Shown: positions 60,965 to 64,000 of the stretch, piece by piece | Layout of the letters: each line of letters starts with the position of its first letter | Position numbering within the stretch: the first letter of the stretch is position 1 | Assembly: GCA_041583135.1 (NCBI GenBank) | Contig: JBFHGJ010000010.1 | Coordinates: 37,717 to 101,716 of the forward strand | Direction: 5' to 3' | DNA length: 64,000 nt | DNA from: JABSOG01 sp041583135 | GTDB lineage: Bacteria; Pseudomonadota; Gammaproteobacteria; Enterobacterales; Alteromonadaceae | Notes under the pieces: generated by a model | Told to the model about the DNA's origin: nothing | Seen by the model: the letters and a program-made list of their open reading frames with translations, nothing else | The model's database searches: none | Program-made: the position numbers and the translations under genes

Positions 60965-62983
60965 TTAAACCTTAAATTCCACAACCGATAAGCGTAGCTC
61001 TTCTGAGAGCCTTGCCACTTCGTGGCTTGAGATCGCCGTCTGATCGGCGCCGTTGGCGGTTTGCTCGGCGATAGACACAATCGCTTCGAGCCTTTCGGAG
61101 ATCTCTTGTGATACCGAGTGCTGCTCTTGCGCCGCTTGGGAGATCTGCTGCGAGGCATCATGGGTCTGATGTACCGCATCGGTGATCGAGTTGAGCGCTT
61201 GGTCGGCTTGTTCTGACTGTTCGACACAGCTCTCTGCTTGAGCCTTACCTCGGTCCATCACCGCTACCGCTTCTTGTGCACCCGATTGCAGCACTTGGAT
61301 CATCGCTTGGATCTCTTGGGTAGAGTCCTGGGTCTTGCTGGCAAGGGAGCGTACTTCATCGGCTACGACGGCAAAACCGCGACCTTGTTCACCGGCCCTT
61401 GCCGCTTCAATGGCAGCATTGAGGGCCAACAGGTTGGTTTGGTCGGCAATACCGCGTATAACGTCGAGTATGCTGCCGATAGAGGCGCTGTCGCTATGGA
61501 GTTTGTTGATAACTTGAGCGGCTTCGTCAACTTCAATGGCCAAGTGGCTGATGGTTTCTTTGTTTTGCGCAGAAATGGTTTTGACCCGCTGTGCTTCATT
61601 GTCGGCGTTTTGGATCTCTGCCAATGCTTCTTCGGCACTGTGCAATACCGATTGCGATGTACTCGACATTTCAGTGGTTGCAGTGGCTGCCTGCTCCATT
61701 TGGCTGCGCTGGTCTTGAATGGCCTGGGTGGTTTCACTGGTGATGGCCGAGGTTTCTTCAGAGGCCGCCGCCAGCTGGGTTGAGCGGGAGATAATCCCTT
61801 GAATTAAGCTCCGTAGCGAGTCTATCAGTGAGTTGCAGTTTCGCGCCAACTCACCAAATTCGTTGTCGGCACTGTCATCAAGCTTTTGGGTCAAATCGCC
61901 AGAAGCGACGATGTTGAGAATTTGATTGACTTCACCCAGTGGTTTGGTGATTTTTCTCACCACATAAATGGTGATAGAGACAGCCAAACAGAGCGAAATA
62001 ACAATAAAGGTTAAAGTCACATATTGTGCACCTTTAACACTGCGCTCAACGGCAATCTGGTTGTCTTTGGCAGCACTTTGCGCCAGTTTAAACAAGTGGC
62101 TGAGCTTGGTGATACCAGAATCGATTTCGGCTTGTGCGGTGGTGAGTAAGCGCTTAGATGTGTTATGGGCTTCGAGGGCGGCCAGTTTGTTGACAATAAT
62201 AGAGTTACTGCCGTTGGCAGTGGCGATGATGCTATCAAGCTTGCCGATTAGCTCATTGGCAAACGCCAATGCTTCGCCTTTGGTGTTGTTCTTAATGACC
62301 GCCATTTTTTCGCGCAGCGCATTGGTAGAGCTGTCGATTTCATTGGCCACGGTGTTGACGTCCTCGGCATTGTCCTCATTGGCGACATCGGTTACATGGT
62401 CGAGCAGGGTCAACAGGTAGTCTTCCAAGGCCTCAGAGGCATCGGTTGCGGTTTTTTGGGCACCATCGGCATCGCCCAAATCCATGGCCAAGGTGCTGCT
62501 GTCTTCAATGGCTTCTTCTATGTCTTGTTTTTGACGGCGTATGGTTTGCTCTAAGGTTAGCTGCTTGCGATGTTCATCGAACAGGGTTTTGATGTCGGCG
62601 AGCAGACTACCGCTGTTTTTAAGCGTATTGGTCAGGGCATTTTCCAGCTCTGCATCGTTGGCAACCGTTGCTTTGAGTTTATCACTGGCGCTAAGAAATG
62701 CTTTATGATTGTTGTCGAAGCGTTGTTCGACTGCGGCGAGGTCGTCCAAACTCTTAGTATGAAAGTCATCAAGCGCATTTTCGCCCATTTTGACAAATTG
62801 CACTTGTAGTTGGGAGCTGTGGACCAAGGCGGGAATAGATAGATCGTTGACTTTATCGGCGAGTGCTTTGACATTGAAAAACTCTCTTAATGAGAGTAGA
62901 CCGGAGGCCAATAAGATCAGCGTAATGACGGTAAAACCCAGCCTGATGATATTGGCTACGCTAATGTTGAAGTTTAACTTCAT
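60965..62983 (-). CDS. methyl-accepting chemotaxis protein
   Basis: 672 residues. Transmembrane helix 1 (about 10-32), a long helical periplasmic domain (about 33-320), transmembrane helix 2 (about 325-345), HAMP, and the MA signalling domain with hairpin tip RGIADQTNLLALNAAIEAARAGEQGRGFAVVADEVRSLA. No C-terminal pentapeptide for CheR/CheB docking. The ligand domain is not a standard Cache or four-helix type that I can name. It lies between the DUF3718 and apaH genes as a single-gene insertion. Confidence 0.95.
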   Translation of the reverse strand: MKLNFNISVANIIRLGFTVITLILLASGLLSLREFFNVKALADKVNDLSIPALVHSSQLQVQFVKMGENALDDFHTKSLDDLAAVEQRFDNNHKAFLSASDKLKATVANDAELENALTNTLKNSGSLLADIKTLFDEHRKQLTLEQTIRRQKQDIEEAIEDSSTLAMDLGDADGAQKTATDASEALEDYLLTLLDHVTDVANEDNAEDVNTVANEIDSSTNALREKMAVIKNNTKGEALAFANELIGKLDSIIATANGSNSIIVNKLAALEAHNTSKRLLTTAQAEIDSGITKLSHLFKLAQSAAKDNQIAVERSVKGAQYVTLTFIVISLCLAVSITIYVVRKITKPLGEVNQILNIVASGDLTQKLDDSADNEFGELARNCNSLIDSLRSLIQGIISRSTQLAAASEETSAITSETTQAIQDQRSQMEQAATATTEMSSTSQSVLHSAEEALAEIQNADNEAQRVKTISAQNKETISHLAIEVDEAAQVINKLHSDSASIGSILDVIRGIADQTNLLALNAAIEAARAGEQGRGFAVVADEVRSLASKTQDSTQEIQAMIQVLQSGAQEAVAVMDRGKAQAESCVEQSEQADQALNSITDAVHQTHDASQQISQAAQEQHSVSQEISERLEAIVSIAEQTANGADQTAISSHEVARLSEELRLSVVEFKV

Positions 62984-63093
62984 AGACTATCCCATAATTT
63001 GTTAGGTGCACTGAAGGTCTTAAATAAATTTACACCTAATTCATTGAAAATAAAAGCACTAAATGAGGTACTGAGAGGCTTATCTGCAATAAT

Positions 63094-63933
63094 TCATGAT
63101 TTGTTTGCAGCCTTGGCACCTACGCTGAAGATCTGGTTGTCGGACAGGCGCCATGCCGTTAGTTGGTTACCCCAAACGCATCCGGTGTCTAATGCCACGA
63201 TTTCTTGCCTGTTGGTATTGCCCATCAGCGATGCCCAATGACCAAAGACTAAAGTATATCGCTGCCAATCCGGGTGAGGGGATTCAAACCACGGAGTGAG
63301 GCTTTTGGCTTCGGGTCTATTGGGCGCGCATTTGGTGGCAAACTCAAGCGCGCCATTGCTTTGACAAAAACGCATGCGGCTGAAGCTATTGATAATAAAA
63401 CGAAAACGCTCATAGCCTTTGAGCGTGTCTTGCCAAATATCCGGTTGATTGTCATACATGTTGGTCATGTACTGATGACATTGGTCGCTTCTAAGTATGG
63501 CTTGCGCCTCTTTGGCTAGGGCTTTGGCTTGTTTGACCGACCAACCGGGGTAGATCCCGGCGTGCGTGAGGGCGACTTGCTTTTTTATTACCCGCATGAG
63601 TGGTTGATGTCTGAGCCAGTCGATCAGTTCATCGGCATCTGGTGCATTTAACAAGGCATCAAGTTTATCGCTGGGCTTGGCTTTTCTGATGCCGAAATGG
63701 GTCGCGATAAGATGCAGGTCGTGGTTGCCTAGCACAGGCTTGGCGGCTTTACCGAGGGAGCGGACAAAACGCAGCGTTTCAAGTGATTTAGGACCGCGAG
63801 CGACCAGATCGCCACAAAGATAAACCTTATCTTTGGCGGGATCGAATGTCATGGTATCGAGCAGTTGTCTAAATTCGTCTAGACAGCCTTGTAGGTCGCC
63901 AACGAAGTAGCGTTCACCTTTAGTTGATGGCAT
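63094..63933 (-). CDS. apaH: diadenosine tetraphosphatase
   Basis: 279 residues. Symmetrical Ap4A hydrolase with metal-site motifs GDLQGCLDE, GDLVARGPKS, GNHDLHL and the C-terminal FGHWASLMG and ALDTGCVWG. The ATG lies inside the end of apaG (14-nt overlap) with no clear Shine-Dalgarno, so translation is probably coupled to apaG. Confidence 0.98.
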   Translation of the reverse strand: MPSTKGERYFVGDLQGCLDEFRQLLDTMTFDPAKDKVYLCGDLVARGPKSLETLRFVRSLGKAAKPVLGNHDLHLIATHFGIRKAKPSDKLDALLNAPDADELIDWLRHQPLMRVIKKQVALTHAGIYPGWSVKQAKALAKEAQAILRSDQCHQYMTNMYDNQPDIWQDTLKGYERFRFIINSFSRMRFCQSNGALEFATKCAPNRPEAKSLTPWFESPHPDWQRYTLVFGHWASLMGNTNRQEIVALDTGCVWGNQLTAWRLSDNQIFSVGAKAANKS

Positions 63934-64000
63934 TGGGCACCGACAACAAAAAGGCGGGGATCATTGCCAAAAACGGTTCGCCGTCGGACCATTCCATACC
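63920..64000 (-). CDS. apaG: ApaG, 3' end only
   Basis: The last 26 codons of a frame running off the window edge, ending MIPAFLLSVPNAIN then TAA. The sequence matches the ApaG C-terminus (acidic stretch, then IPxFxLxxP), and its position directly before apaH is the standard apaG-apaH order. It overlaps the apaH start by 14 nt. Confidence 0.8.
   Translation of the reverse strand, partial: GMEWSDGEPFLAMIPAFLLSVPNAIN

Noticed and set aside
1..64000. Search for CRISPR arrays, prophage genes, integrases, rRNA and tRNA
   Set aside because: No regularly spaced direct repeats with spacers, no integrase or transposase frames and no tRNA-like folds were seen; the repeats present are small palindromic elements.

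Overview
The window is chromosomal DNA from a marine-type gammaproteobacterium, most likely of the Alteromonadales (Shewanella/Colwellia-like). The case rests on gene order and family content: a glnA - DUF4124 - glnL - glnG block next to typA, a yihY - pip - dtd - yiiD block, an apaG - apaH ... folA block, the DUF2959 and DUF3718 families, several large hybrid kinases, c-di-GMP cyclases, and RpoN/NtrC-type promoters. I cannot fix the genus. Nothing indicates a prophage, integron, CRISPR array, rRNA or tRNA. Most of the window looks like ordinary core genome with lineage-specific insertions.

Layout. 0-9 kb: a long-chain/DmdC-type acyl-CoA dehydrogenase; a REC-PAS-GGDEF protein overlapping an upstream hybrid kinase; a tiny secreted peptide with a C-terminal two-cysteine loop; a membrane-anchored winged-helix/propeller regulator; and a STAS protein. 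9-22 kb: the nitrogen-regulation block glnG-glnL-(DUF4124)-glnA, with a recognisable sigma54 promoter and NtrC boxes, then a ~1,665-residue surface lipoprotein (Ig/PKD-like repeats plus FG-GAP/VCBS calcium repeats) inserted between glnA and typA. 22-32 kb: an orphan lipoprotein, an XRE two-gene cassette, a DUF2959 lipoprotein, the yihY-pip-dtd-yiiD operon, a three-receiver hybrid kinase with HPt, a DUF4097 lipoprotein with DGSGD repeats and hemolysin III. 33-42 kb: a REC-GGDEF cyclase; a translationally coupled VWA lipoprotein - ECF sigma - anti-sigma-like operon; an M16 zinc protease; an M20 amidohydrolase. 42-47 kb: an operon of glutaryl-CoA dehydrogenase, a fused 2-oxoacid dehydrogenase E1 alpha-beta and a FabD-like acyltransferase, with a divergent LysR gene. 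47-58 kb: small enzymes, a CBM9/DUF5916 outer-membrane protein, and a hybrid two-component system (propeller sensor, kinase, receiver and AraC in one chain). 58-64 kb: a GlxA-like AraC regulator, folA, DUF3718, a chemoreceptor, apaH and the 3' end of apaG.

The most interesting non-coding signals are: (i) a 66-68 bp element found twice, directly after the terminator hairpins of typA and of the DUF4097 gene, with identical flanking palindromes and compensatory changes between copies; (ii) a dispersed GTGTCAGACAC palindrome with a nested GGTAC hairpin, in the typA leader and inside the gcdH operon; (iii) a near-consensus Pho box with a well-spaced -10 that drives into a gene-free ~300 nt stretch holding a UACG-capped stem; and (iv) a REP/BIME-like cluster between the DUF3718 and chemoreceptor genes. 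All functions are inferred from reading the sequence; no database search was run.
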